From positions 18,865,589 to 18,929,588 of the forward strand of contig OY294048.1 in NCBI GenBank assembly GCA_958510825.1: a stretch of DNA of 64,000 nucleotides, written 5' to 3'. The position numbers and the translations under genes are program-made. Origin of the DNA: Brachypterus glaber (Eukaryota > Arthropoda > Insecta > Coleoptera > Kateretidae). Under the pieces are notes generated by a model that was not told where the DNA came from, did not search any database, and saw nothing but the letters and a program-made list of their open reading frames with translations. This document shows, piece by piece, positions 33,950-44,843 of this stretch (positions within the stretch are counted from its first letter, which is position 1; each line of letters opens with the position of its first letter).

Positions 33950-34644
33950 CATGTTAGTTTTTTGAAGTTGTTATAGTACTCGACACCCTAGTAATTATAC
34001 CCCCCCCCCTAAGAAGAAGGAGTAGTACTAAATACAAAAATTTAAACAACTTTAGCATTGTTCTGTATGTTAAAAAAACACCTAACTTTTACGTACCCAA
34101 CCAACATTAAAACCCAGTCGCCAGCTTTTTACTCATTGGAAAATCAAATTGAGATCTACGAATTGTTATAAAATTAATTTCTATTTTCCATTATAATGTG
34201 CTTGTTTGTCAAATATCTATGATAAAGCTTAATAATTTATAAATTTTAAATATTTGGCAGTTTGTACTTTGACAGCTGTTTCGACAATCTAAAAGTCAAA
34301 AAGAAGTAACTTGATATATAGCACTTAAGTTTTATTTTCCTGCCAATTACTGTAGTTCACTTCGCACCAAGACTTTAAAGTTAACTTTTAAAGGTATTCC
34401 AAATTCCAAATAATTTAAAATATTATATCAAGATATTTATGTGTTGAATAATATTTCATTGTTTAAAAAAGCCTGTTATAGAATATGAAAAGGGGTCCTT
34501 ACTTTTAATATCTTTATAATAACAATGACAATAGTGTTATTCCATACTCCACGCAATATTACCGAACTATGCAAAGTAGAGACCCTGCTGAAATGGAACC
34601 ACAGGATCCTGTACTTGTTAAGGATACATAGTGTTTAGCATATA
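33950..34644. other. No feature recognised
   Basis: A+T-rich spacer without a supported gene. Confidence 0.4.
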
Positions 34645-34810
34645 TTCCAAACTATTGGGTTTCTCCACAACATATGGTTTTATATTCCCAATTGTTGAGG
34701 GTATATCCTTTACTGTTGAGAGTATATCCTTAACTGGTGAGGATATATCCCCAACTTTTAATAATATACTCCCAACTTCCGGTATTTACACCCAAAGTTG
34801 AGAATAAAGA
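34645..34810 (+). repeat. Degenerate 21-bp minisatellite
   Basis: GTTGAGGGTATATCC, GTTGAGAGTATATCC and GGTGAGGATATATCC occur 21 bp apart (about 34694, 34715, 34736). Progressively worse copies continue to about 34805 and upstream to about 34650. Confidence 0.75.
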
Positions 34811-34927
34811 ATGAAATTTTGAGGGTTTTTCGACAAGGGCTGGTCCATCCTGAAGAAATGTTAAGCCATTATCTTCCATATATGAATCTTTGGGATTTCA
34901 CTGTGAGTGTTCTATAACTATTCACAA

Positions 34928-35302
34928 AACTCACCTTTGGTTAGAATGGTTAATTTTGCAAACTTATACTGTTCCGATGAAAGTCTTGATATGTTTTCTA
35001 TTAGTCTAACAACATTTAAGAAAAATCTCAAGACATTATTTTTAGATTAGGTTTATTCAGCTGTGATATAACATATTTGTATATATATAATCGGAATTAT
35101 TATATAAGTAGTATCCATAATAGATATATGAACTTATGTATTTTTTTTTTTTCGTATTATAATTTTGGGTATTATTAATTGATATTATTAGTTACATATT
35201 ATATTTTATTATGTTAAACACATGTAATACCGGGATGCTATTTTTGGGTCATGCACCCGTCTGTATCCTAAAGGCCTAAATAAATAAATAAATAAATAAA
35301 TG
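34928..35302 (+). pseudogene. 5'-truncated non-LTR retrotransposon 3' end with (AAAT)n tail
   Basis: Forward frame LVRMVNFANLYCSDESLDMF followed by SLTTFKKNLKTLFLD and a stop at about 35049. The NF..NLK(T/S)LF(L) ending is the usual last block of non-LTR reverse transcriptases. A 3' UTR with GGGTCATGCACCCGTCTGTA and CCTAAAGGCC leads to a tail of AAAT units at 35277-35302. Only about 40 codons remain. Confidence 0.65.
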
Positions 35303-35392
35303 TCCAGACCGTCCGCTACAAGGATCCATCGTCCGTTTCTTTAGTTAATTTTGTTCATCTAAATGTTCCTGGGGAACTATGTGGATATCATG

Positions 35393-36124
35393 CACTCAGA
35401 AAATTTCGTTGTATTTTTAATACTGAATGTTATTTGTAAATACATATTTTTATTTATATCGCCACATTGGTATTTAATACTTTACTTGTCATATTAAATA
35501 CTGCAATGTGTGTATTGTATACAAAATGTAGTCATACTGACATAGAGACCGTGCTGGTACATTTGGATCCCCACGCAACATGTGTTTATTAATACTGTAA
35601 CAGTTATAGTTTGGTATACTTTAAGTTGTGGTTGTTGTGTTATTGATCTGGTATTTTACAGTATTTAGTAAAATTACAATCGGTAGTAATAACGAAGAGA
35701 AAAGTAAAAAAAGGATCGATTAATTTTTCAGTGTGTAATTGTGTGTGGTTGCAATCTTTATAATCAAAGTTTTGGTATTATTTACCGATTGTTAATTTTT
35801 CTGAATACTGAAACATACTTTAAACTAGATCAGTAAAACAACTTAACAACTCAAAGTATACCATACTATAAGTGTGATATGCTTTACCAAATGTTACAGT
35901 AATTTTTACTATAGCATGCTAGTATTAATAAACATATGTTGCGTGATCCCAAATATACCAGCACGGTCTCTATGTTGGTATGACAACAATTTATATTCAA
36001 TACACACATTGCAGTATTTAATATTACAAGAAAAGTACTAAATACCAATGGTGGAGATATAAATAACAAATAGGTATTTACAAATAAAATTTAGTATTAA
36101 AATTACAATGACATTTTCTGAGTG
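35393..36124. mobile_element. 732-bp foldback, CACTCAGAAAAT termini (copy 1)
   Basis: Ends CACTCAGAAAATTTCGTTGT and its inverted match. Long arms carry GAGACCGTGCTGGTACATTT / TACCAGCACGGTCTCTATGT and CAACATGTGTTTATTAATAC. The second copy, very similar in the conserved blocks, is at 46513-47309. Confidence 0.85.
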
Positions 36125-36832
36125 TCTATAAAGTACGAGAGTATTTAAGTAAAATTTTGTGATGACATCAGTCCGAGTAGCTGTCAATTTGACTCTATAC
36201 ATATTTTTACAGACAGTAGTAGGTAAAACAAATAAACATAAAAAAAAACAATTTATTTAAAAACCTCAAAAGCTTTTATAATGTAATTCTGCGAAACAAT
36301 AATCATTAATTTATAATATAAATTATTTCTTTTAGAGTTCCGACAAATTAATAATGTATTAATTTTAAAAACATTGTTTTATTTTAAAATTGATATTATA
36401 TTAGTTTAGCTGGTATTGTTGATAATAACAATACGGTGAAATAATTATTTAGTTATAATTAATTCTTCTTCATCTCAGGGCTAACACAAAACTGCTGCTG
36501 CTTCAACAGAACATTTTCCCCTTTGTTCATACATAATATTTTATATAAGGAGTCCCACATTATTTTTAACCAAACATGGATGAATTTCCAGATTATGTAA
36601 TATTTTATTTTTAAAAAATAGTAAAGTTAAAAAAACCTTTTTTTCGAAAAATGTTTAAATAATAACAAATCTTGAAAAAATATGCCTCCTTTACAAAGCT
36701 TTCATTTCCCTAACATCCTAATTTTTAGAAAAAAAAAATCCCTAGTCAAAAAGGATTTCACGTTTTTTTTTATTCAAGTTTGTAAAACTTGCGCTAGGAC
36801 TTTCTTAGTTTTTTTTTTAATTTAAGATTTTA
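36125..36832. other. A+T-rich intergenic DNA, nothing firm
   Basis: No supported gene or repeat. Confidence 0.45.
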
Positions 36833-37009
36833 AAACATGAGTTTTACAATAATAAAAAAAAGTCTAAAATTAACAGAATTCGCTTGGCCTGTGGCGTAAA
36901 CTTTGTTGAAAGGCTGCCGACTATTTTTTTATTCCTCACAATTTTTTTTAGTAGGAGCGCCACTTTAGCCTAGCTGTACATTGTACAGGGGGCATTAGGT
37001 ACGGCCCTG
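36833..37009 (+). repeat. hAT-like terminal fragment, copy 1
   Basis: Shares AACAGAATTCGCTTGGCCTG, GGCGTAAACTTTGTTGAAAG and GGGCATTAGGTACGGCCCTG with 38270-38453. The last bases, read inverted, are CAGGGCCGTACC, a YARNG-type hAT end. Confidence 0.65.
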
Positions 37010-37284
37010 TCCAGGCCTGGGTGGGAAAATGATGTTTTGGAAAAATGGGAGCCCCGGCTGGCTCGGTTCTTCTTAAGTGGTTGGTCCTTCAGATTTCTAG
37101 AAAGTTTTGACTGCGGCGCTAAAAATGGTTACGAAATGAAAATCCAATAAAGACTTGTAGGTGTTTAGAAAATTATTTATAAACGTTTTTAAATAAAAGA
37201 TCTATAAAAAAATTATTTTTTAAATTCTAAGATGTTTAAGAAATGTGTGCCATTAACAATTCTAAAAATTTTTAATGCGGCGCT
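37010..37284. other. hAT-related sequence with repeated GCGGCGCTAAA motif
   Basis: CCAGGCCTGGGTGGGAAAAT at the left looks like a hAT end related to 10061. The phrase TTTTGACTGCGGCGCTAAAA recurs in degenerate form at the insertion site of the next element. Confidence 0.4.
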
Positions 37285-37443
37285 CATGGGCGGATTTAGG
37301 GGGGGCCATGGGGGCCATGCCCCCCCCCCCCCCAGCGAGATATATTAGCATAGAAGTACCTTCAAAATTAAATTTTTGGCGAAAGCGCAATTTTTTTCCT
37401 TATGGATGCCCCCCCCCCTTAAAGTGAAATAAATCCGCCCCTG
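37285..37443. mobile_element. 159-bp hAT-type MITE with perfect 8-bp duplication
   Basis: Ends CATGGGCGGATTTAGG and (inverted) CAGGGGCGGATTTATT are flanked on both sides by GCGGCGCT (37277-37284 and 37444-37451). An 8-bp duplication and CA(G/T)GG ends are diagnostic of hAT. G/C homopolymers lie just inside each end. Confidence 0.88.
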
Positions 37444-37676
37444 GCGGCGCTAAACTGATTAACCAATACCAATAGTCTGGTATCACAATATTAATTATGT
37501 AGTAGATAATATAAAATAAATGCATATGAAGTTCTGGAAAACACGGTACCTTGGGATTTCTAAAAATGTTTGTATGCTGCTCTAAATATGTGTTGAACAT
37601 TCAAAAAAATTGTGATCCCACTCAATCTGTTTAATATAACCCTCAGGAAAAAAGTTAGACCCTTTTGACAATTTAA

Positions 37677-37810
37677 GGCCACTTGCACCAACTTTTGGTC
37701 TGGGATTATCTCAGTTAAACAGAGTTTAAGTTCAAAATGCTGCGTTCTGATTGGTCGGCCGTCAATTTAATCCAAGTTTAAAGTTAAACCATCATTGGTG
37801 CAAGTGGCCC
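37677..37810. mobile_element. 134-bp MITE, GGCCACTTGCACCAA termini
   Basis: GGCCACTTGCACCAA and its inverted match TTGGTGCAAGTGGCC bound a palindrome with GAGTTTAAGTT / AAGTTTAAAGTT inside. Flanks are TTAA and TTAG. Confidence 0.8.
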
Positions 37811-38269
37811 TTAGTAAAAACTTTTTATTGATAATGTTGTAAAATCAAATAGGCTTGCTCCTCCCCCCCCCTGTCAAAAATCCTGCTGTTATATGGCTTT
37901 AAAAATGTTATTGTAAAACTTTGGACTTTTTAACTTCAAAGACTTTATAAAGAAAATTATAAAATAGATCCCAAGACTCAAGGATTAACTTTACTTATTT
38001 ACCAAAAATAATTAAGATTATTGAATACATTTACTTTGGAAGAATTACAAGGATTTAATTTTGCTAAAGAATAATGTACCCTTCTTTTGCGGTTAACTTT
38101 AGAGTTAAATACCTAATCCTATTAACAAAATCCGTTGCAAATTTTATTTTACTAATCCTTTACGAAGAAAATAGTTTGTTTTGATTTTTTACGGGAGAAA
38201 ACACCCGTTATTAAAATCGACAGAAAAATAAAACAATTTTTTTTCCATATTCGGCTTGAATATATCATG
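37811..38269. other. No feature recognised
   Basis: A+T-rich spacer, with a C-homopolymer near 37862. Confidence 0.4.
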
Positions 38270-38453
38270 AAACATGATTTTTGCAATAGTAAATAAAAAA
38301 AAAACTTCAGAAATTAACAGAGTTCGCTTGGCCTGGGGCGTAAACTTTGTTGAAAGGCAGCCGACCATTTTTTATTCCTCACTATTTTTTTTAGTAGGAG
38401 GGCCACTTTAGCCTGGCTGTACATTATACAGGGGGGCATTAGGTACGGCCCTT
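38270..38453 (+). repeat. hAT-like terminal fragment, copy 2
   Basis: Direct repeat of 36833-37009, same orientation, start points about 1.44 kb apart. It ends GGCATTAGGTACGGCCC. Confidence 0.65.
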
Positions 38454-38503
38454 ATCACTTTTGAACGGAATGTCCGATTTGAAAAATTCTTTCACCAAAC
38501 GAT

Positions 38504-38740
38504 TCAAGACCTTTTCTGTTTACTTCTCATCAAATATAATGTAAAATCAAATGTAATGTAATTTTGTTGACAAACTTCTATTAATCTTTGACCATTATCA
38601 TTAACAGTATTATCTCCATATATTCCCACAATGGTACTGTTATTTTGAATTCCAATATTACCATTTAAATCTCCTAAGAAGATGATTTCTTTTCGGTTAC
38701 TTATTCTTAAGAAGCATAATACCAAATTAAATGATCCCGG
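38504..38740 (-). pseudogene. AP-endonuclease domain fragment of a non-LTR retrotransposon
   Basis: The minus frame contains NRKEIIFLGDLNGNIG, then STIVGIYGDNTVNDNGQRLI and EVCQQN. The GD(F/L)N..(I/V)G motif followed by G..G....N.NG..L..(F/V)C is the central part of the apurinic-type endonuclease that opens ORF2 of many non-LTR elements. The remaining catalytic blocks are absent, and flanking residues of the frame come from other sequence. Confidence 0.7.
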
Positions 38741-38754
38741 TATATTCGATATGT

Positions 38755-39262
38755 TGAGGGGGTACAATGGGGACAGAGGGACAAGAGGTATTTTATTTAA
38801 TGGAGTTGTGTGTCATTTTATACATAATTTAAACCTCATAAAATTCTTTATTCGATCATTCTTGTTTTTTCTTTTTTCAACATTTTTTTGAGGGGATTCA
38901 AAAATGTCGAAAATCGTAAAATATCAAAATATTAAAATATCTAAAAAAAATCAAATTTTTGTTGATTCATTTTTTGATAAAAAAAAAGTTAAAAAAAAAT
39001 CTAAGAAAATTGTTATATAATTTTAACAAATAAAAATAAAAAATAATAATTATATGGTCAAAAAGAGAACTTAATAAGTTTTAAAATAAAGTATCACACA
39101 ACCACCCTTTCCATAAAAAAAATCCCTTACACTTCCCTTTCCCACGAAAATATGAAATATATACCAAAAAAATATTTGAGTGATATAATTTAAGTGTTCC
39201 AAGTTTCAAGTTGATATCTTAAGTAGTTCAAAAGTTAAAGGGGCGGGCTTTAGACACACAGT
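38755..39262. mobile_element. Diverged relative of the CAGWGCGGTCC mariner-type foldback
   Basis: The right part matches the right arm of 48668-49383 in order: TTTTAAAATAAAGTATCACA, ATATGAAATATATACC, TTTCAAGTTGATATCTTAAG, AGTTCAAAAGTTAAAGGGG. The left part retains GGGGTACAATGGGG and CTCATAAAATTCTTTATT. The left terminus abuts the endonuclease remnant. Confidence 0.6.
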
Positions 39263-41647
39263 ATATAAAAAATGTTCTTTTTTAGTTTAGCATCATATGA
39301 AAAATACAAACATTCACTTAAACATTTTTTCTAAAACAATGATAATGTTAGAAAATTAGTTTTTCGAGAAAATATCGGTCTTTTTAAAAAGATACATAGA
39401 GGCTCATGATCTTCTTTAAATCACACATTTTTTACCTATGTAGTGAAGTGGATTTTTACTATTAAATAATATTTTCCTACTAATGTAGTGATGTCGAATT
39501 CTTCACTGATTTAGTGAAGTGGTATATATAATTCGGTTATAGCCGAGCAGTTAATTATAACTTTTATTATAACTTACTCAGTTAGGTTGGCCATACAATC
39601 TTCTATCGTATTTAAAGTATACCCGAGCGGAGAATATACTTAACCACTTATCACTTTATTCGGGAGCGGGTATTCTAGGAGACGGCGCTTTGGAAACAGA
39701 TAAAACGATTTCTTCTTAACTTAAGAATAATATATTAAATAAATGTGAATAAATTCTTCAAGAACATGAAACATCAATTCTTACTTCTAAGTCCTATTTC
39801 TATGCAAAGCCCTTAAATTCCATTATATATTATTTTCCATTAAATACTTCTAAATTAAAACATTCTATGTTTGAAATCCCAACTAATCGCAATCATTTTC
39901 AAATCCCAATTTATTGTCCACATTTTGCTTAGTGTATATTAAAACTGGTTCGTATAAGTCTTTTAAATAAGTTTACAAAATATTTTTCAAAGTTAAATAA
40001 TATTCGTCAAAATTTCTATCAGTGTTCATACTATCAATATTTATAAGTGTCCAAAATTATTTTTATGTCTAATAAAACGAGTCTCAAAATTTTTCTAAGT
40101 TTAAAAACTATTTTTAATTCAAGAATAAATCTCAAAATTAATTCTCACAGAAACTACATTTTCACTTTTGAAACTGTCGTGGAGATAGTCTAACTAAAAC
40201 TGGATAAAAATGAATCTTTTCATGAGTTTATATAGCTAAGAAGAAGGTCACTAGTTAAATTTATTTGACAATGCTATTAGCGCAAAATATCTACAAAGAT
40301 ACCGCGCATATTTAATTACCCCGACAAAAGAGTTTCAGTCTCATCAATTTGCAAACTAATTGCTATTTCTGACATCTGAAACGATCATTTCGCTCATAAA
40401 TTAAATTTGTATAAACAATTAAGATTACTAGACAACTTTTAAGTTATACCGACAAGAATTACAGAGGAGGGGTCCGATCAAATGTAGGACACACCGAACT
40501 CTTCCGAAACCGAATCTCGTGAAGCTAGATTGTATCATAGCGCAATATTAAAGAAATATTATTTTAAAATTTTAACAACATATAAAATATTCAGATCATA
40601 ACACCTATCTATATACCTATATTGTAATTCTGTTCCACCAATTTAATTGTTTTAAGCTCGAAATGGTCATCGCTGCAATACGTTAGATGACATAATTTTG
40701 TGTCTTCAATACGAACCCAAAGAGAAAATTCCCTAAAAATATTGTATTTGGATTTTATCACAGTACAACAAAAAATGTACATTATATGCAAAAATTATTA
40801 AAGAATGCATAAAACAGCTAACTAGAAACAAAAACAAGTACAAAATCTTCACCCATAAAGCGTTAACCCGGGTTATTATCAATGGCTATCAAACTTAACA
40901 GTAGATCATTCCCTAACTTATGACCTACTGTACAATGTACAGTGTACACTGTACTATACAGCTATGTTGTATAAAGACTAAAAATATAGTTTTTTCGCCA
41001 CCAGCCTAAAAGCACATCTTTATTACTGTTCTTTTCATTGGTAGAAATATTATTTCTCTACCTATGACGTCAGAGGTTCTAAAAATAATAAAATTGCACC
41101 ATGGTTAATAATGAATTTTTATTCAGCTATTTTGGCATCTGACGTTTCACATTGCTATTTACAAGTTTCTTTAGGCACCAAATTTATTTATTGCATGATA
41201 AATTAAAAAATATTAACTAAATTAGTACCTATAAAACATGTTTTACAAAAACACTTCGAAAAGTGAAAACCATAGATTCTACAACCGATATATTACCGTA
41301 AGGATCATAGATTACTAGAGGTACAACCCCCATATATTGATTTTTGAGGCAATAGATTCTCCCTCACAGTTTTCGCTTGTCCCCTTATTTCTGGGGGAGT
41401 ACCAGAATCATCACTTTGCATTTCACTTTCCATTTTTATATATTTTATTACACTTAGCACGAAAACACTTTCTAACTTAATAATTTTAGCAGATCACCAG
41501 AAAATTTCTGCCAGAAATGTCAAGTTATTCATTTGTTTTTTTAATGGCCGGGAACAGCCAGCACGATATTTTAAATTTATAAGCTTGTTCATTAAATATT
41601 AGTAAAATAAATAAATAGCTAATTAATTGTACTGGTAGTGAAAAAAA
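39263..41647. other. 2.4 kb of A+T-rich DNA with no supported gene
   Basis: No coding signature on either strand. Small items only: a GTACAGTGTACACTGTAC palindrome near 40936 and a TAGTGAAGTGG phrase repeated at about 39442 and 39514. Confidence 0.45.
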
Positions 41648-41784
41648 ATACTATATTTTCCACGTGAGTTAAGATTTAACATTTTAGACCGCGTCTTGCG
41701 GGCTTCGCGCTAGCGCGCTCATCCCGCAATTTGACGCAGGTCAAAAATGTTAAACTTCTCTCCCTTGGTAAATAATATACTATT
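41648..41784. mobile_element. 137-bp foldback with CpG-rich centre
   Basis: Arms TTTAACATTTTAGACC / GGTCAAAAATGTTAAA and AATACTATATTTT / AATATACTATTTT. The centre is GGGCTTCGCGCTAGCGCGCT, unlike the A/T-rich surroundings. The ends resemble the arms of the foldbacks at 12240 and 60535. Confidence 0.6.
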
Positions 41785-42596
41785 TTAATTAACAAACAAA
41801 TATCTTACCTTCATGTGATTTAAAATATAATTTAAAATGTTATTTTCACCTAAAATATGCATAATTATACTTTTGTCTCTCTCTGTAGAACTATTTTTTG
41901 TCTAACGTAATTGTAGAGCTGTTTTTTTTATCTGGGCTACCTGTTATAAGACCGCTTAATATTAGTGAATGCGACAAATTATGATTAACTTAATACATTA
42001 TACGTACTGTATATAAATAAAATTTATCGAAACCGAGTCTCATAAATAAATTAAAGTTCAACTTCAAAGGAAACCGCAACGTTATTTATACATAACTAAG
42101 ATTTAATCTAAAATGTCTAATTAATTATTAAATACATATTTTAAAATAATTAATTTCGAGAAGAAATTCTATGCGATTAATAAAAGTTAATCGACTATTT
42201 TCAATCGGTATTTAGGCGCCATCTACCAGGTATCTCTTACTGTCATTACTTATCTTATTTAATAATATGTAGTATGTTATTTCACTACTAGATTTAAAAA
42301 TTCCCATTATTTACCTCAATTTAAGTTGTGAAACGATTTTTCTCTACCTAAGGGCTTTTGTGATTATTATGAACTACTACTTCTAGATTATGATCACAAA
42401 ATTACATACACTAACAAAAAGATTAAATATGTCCTTAACCAGTAAAGGTGCCCACCAATTCATGACGGATGCAACTACAGCATTCGTGAGCTAGTATCAA
42501 AATTCCAAATTCATTTATTAGTGCTATAACTAAACAGTTTTACACACGTCACAGAGAAAAATACTAACATTAATATCATTTTTACAACATTAATTA
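41785..42596. other. No feature recognised
   Basis: A+T-rich spacer. Confidence 0.4.
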
Positions 42597-43150
42597 AATA
42601 AATAAATAAATATAACTATTAAAATTCCAAAGTGGAAACACTTGTATTTAAGAACTCTTCGAAAGAGTAGAAAGCTTGTTTTAAAAGATAACTTTTTATT
42701 GTGGTCCTAAAGTTTTTGAAGTTTAAATCCCTTACATTTAGTGGAAGTTTATTATAAAAAGTAGGTGCATAATAGAGGGTGGATATTCTGGATATATTTA
42801 ACCTTAAAAAGTCTATCCGTATGTCTTCAGCAGATCTTAAGAAATAATCATGGATGTTATTCCAAGTAGTGTATGTACAAGAATTTATTTTGGCGTACAA
42901 GAGGCATTTATAAATGTATCTTGAAGGTAAAGTAAAAATTTTTAAGTCAACAAATTTTTGTTTGACATCATCTCTAAAAGCTAATCCTGCTAGCACACGG
43001 ACAGCACGGAGCTGCAAACCAAACAGTCTGCACATATCAGTGGAATGTCCCCAAGCCAATAAACCGTAAGTACAGTGACTCATTAAGAGAGAGTGGTACA
43101 CTGATAAGCATGTATTTATATCAACGATTTTTTTCAAATTTTTCAGAAGG
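42597..43150 (-). pseudogene. 5'-truncated non-LTR retrotransposon: RT C-terminus with TTTA tail
   Basis: A 172-codon minus frame (42619-43137) shows the same C-terminal block as arthropod non-LTR reverse transcriptases. It reads VYHSLLMSHCTYGLLAWGHS (compare VYHALAESYLRYCVKVWGGA at 26.8 kb), LQLRAVRVLAGLAFRDD, LYYAPTFYNKLPLNVRDLNF and NFRTTIKSYLLKQAF. The frame extends upstream to about 43150, where it meets a jockey 3' UTR in opposite orientation. The 3' side ends in TTTATTTATTTATTTA (minus strand). No stops inside, but catalytic domains are gone. Confidence 0.87.
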
Positions 43151-43154
43151 TATA

Positions 43155-43519
43155 TTGACCTCGACCCCTTTTCACCAATTATGACAGTTGCAGAATCAGT
43201 AAGCTAGGAGTCACTCCCCCAATAATCTCCATTTAAATTAATTCCTATTAAGACAAATGAGCCATAGGCACTAAGCCTGTCTCTCAAATATACCAAACTA
43301 ACTATAGATGAATGACTCCCCCAATAATCTCCATTTAAATTAATTCCTATTAAGACAAATGAGCCATAGGCACTAAGCCTGTCTCTCAAATATACCAAAC
43401 TAACTATAGATGAATGACACCCCCAATAATCTCCATTTAAATTAATTCCTATTAAGACAAATGAGCCATAGGCACTAATCCTGTCTCTCAAATATACCAA
43501 ACTAACTATAGATGAATGA
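43155..43519 (+). repeat. Jockey 3' UTR with 102-bp segment in three tandem copies
   Basis: TCACCAATTATGACAG at the left matches the start of the 3' UTR of the jockey fragment at 13593-13738. The segment CCTATTAAGACAAATGAGCC ... AATATACCAAACTAACTA then occurs three times, with the AATAATCTCC marker at 43221, 43323 and 43425. The 98-codon minus frame here is a by-product of a 102-bp (34-codon) period, not a gene. Confidence 0.9.
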
Positions 43520-43832
43520 ACTAGTACTTTATTAAACTAAAGCCTTCCATAAAAATGAACGGAGAAAACTAGAACGCTGACGTCAACCGACATTAGCTGG
43601 ATTGCTTACTAAAAACTTGCACTTTACTGTGTTTTAAATAATGAATAACTTATATCAGATATTTATATTGACAATCTTTTTTTTTTAATTCTGATCGTTG
43701 ACTATTAAAAATTAAAAAGTTATCTACTTCAATAAAACAAAACAGTTTTTAACACCCTTAGAAATAAAAAATACTGAATCTAGCAGCACTGCTTGGAATG
43801 AGGACTTTTTGAGGACCACATGTGGTGGTTCA
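43520..43832. other. No feature recognised
   Basis: A+T-rich spacer. Confidence 0.4.
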
Positions 43833-44059
43833 GCACTAGAGTGTGTCGAAAAATCCCGAATTTCGAAATCGAAAATACTCTCTGGAATAGAATAATCATT
43901 AACCGTTTTGAAGATAAATGCATTTAAAAGTAAATTTTTAAACATCAAGAACCAAATCAGTTTTTATCCGAAAAACACCGTTTTTTACCAAGGAGCAACT
44001 TTTGAGCCAGAGAGTCTTTTCGATTTCGAAATTCGGGATTTTTTGACACAGTCTAGTGC
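43833..44059. mobile_element. 227-bp foldback, GCACTAGASTGTGTC termini
   Basis: GCACTAGAGTGTGTCGAAAA and its inverted partner GCACTAGACTGTGTCAAAAA continue with AATCCCGAATTTCGAAATCG, identical on both arms, and end in ACTCTCTGG. Confidence 0.82.
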
Positions 44060-44602
44060 ACATTCACACATCTTTACGATTTGAGACACAATATTTAACA
44101 CCTAATTGTACCACAAAGCTTGCAATTTGTACCGCAACCGTTTGTCAGTTAATCCATGTGAATACTTTTGAGGCATTATTTCAGCAACACAAAGTTTCTT
44201 TTAAGTAATCAGGTACTAATTATTACATAAGTTTGAAATTAATCGGAGAAAGATGTGTAGCTGGGGCAACCCTAGCCTAGTTGTTAAGTTTAAGACGCCT
44301 TTTCCAAAATTGAAAAAATAAGCCCAGTAATGACAGTTATGTTTGTAATTAAATGGCAAAATCCTTTGCTTTCAGTTCAGAATTTTGTCTATATCAATTT
44401 GTCTCAGAATTATGAAAAGCAAAAATAATCAATTAATATTTCGGGAAAAAAATGGGCCTTTAGTATATTACATATAACTGAAATTTTTCAAATTACCATT
44501 GGTTCCAAATAAAAACACCGGCAAATATCAAAACACGAAAAAAAAAACAAAATTACCAATTCCTATATTGCATATTTAAAATACATCCATGGGATCATTC
44601 CA
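44060..44602. other. No feature recognised
   Basis: A+T-rich spacer leading into the RT fragment. Confidence 0.4.
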
Positions 44603-44843
44603 ATGGCATGTATACACTCGCACAGAAAGGATTACAAAAAACAAATACGTATTATTCAGATCAAGTATATCCACAAGAATATTAACTTGCTCTCACTATT
44701 TTTAGATCTGACTAAAGCTTTCGATTGTGTGGACCACCCTACTTTACTAAAACTACTTAAAAAATACAATTTTAATGAGAAATAAGTCTCATAAATACGT
44801 ACTGAAAAATCGTTACCAGACTGTAATGATGGATGGCAAATTA
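44603..44843 (+). pseudogene. Reverse transcriptase palm fragment (non-LTR)
   Basis: LLSLFLDLTKAFDCVDHPTL and LKLLKKYNFNEK form RT motif A (F-x-D-x-x-x-A-F-D) with its usual followers. After a stop and frame change the sequence continues LKNRYQTVMMDGKL, matching the segment before the GVPQG motif. It is then cut by the 896-bp foldback at 44844. Beyond that element the strand resumes SERLKLES in the same frame if a single TTA is counted, before the similarity is lost. Motif A is intact, but the copy is a short, broken piece. Confidence 0.8.

Noticed and set aside
35884..36069. Short minus frame
   Set aside because: Lies within the arm of the 732-bp foldback.
40930..40960. GTACAGTGTACACTGTAC palindrome as a regulatory site
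   Set aside because: A single short palindrome without a nearby promoter or repetition.
43204..43500. 98-codon minus-strand frame with 34-residue repeats
   Set aside because: It is the complement of the triplicated jockey 3' UTR. The period of 102 bp keeps the frame open.
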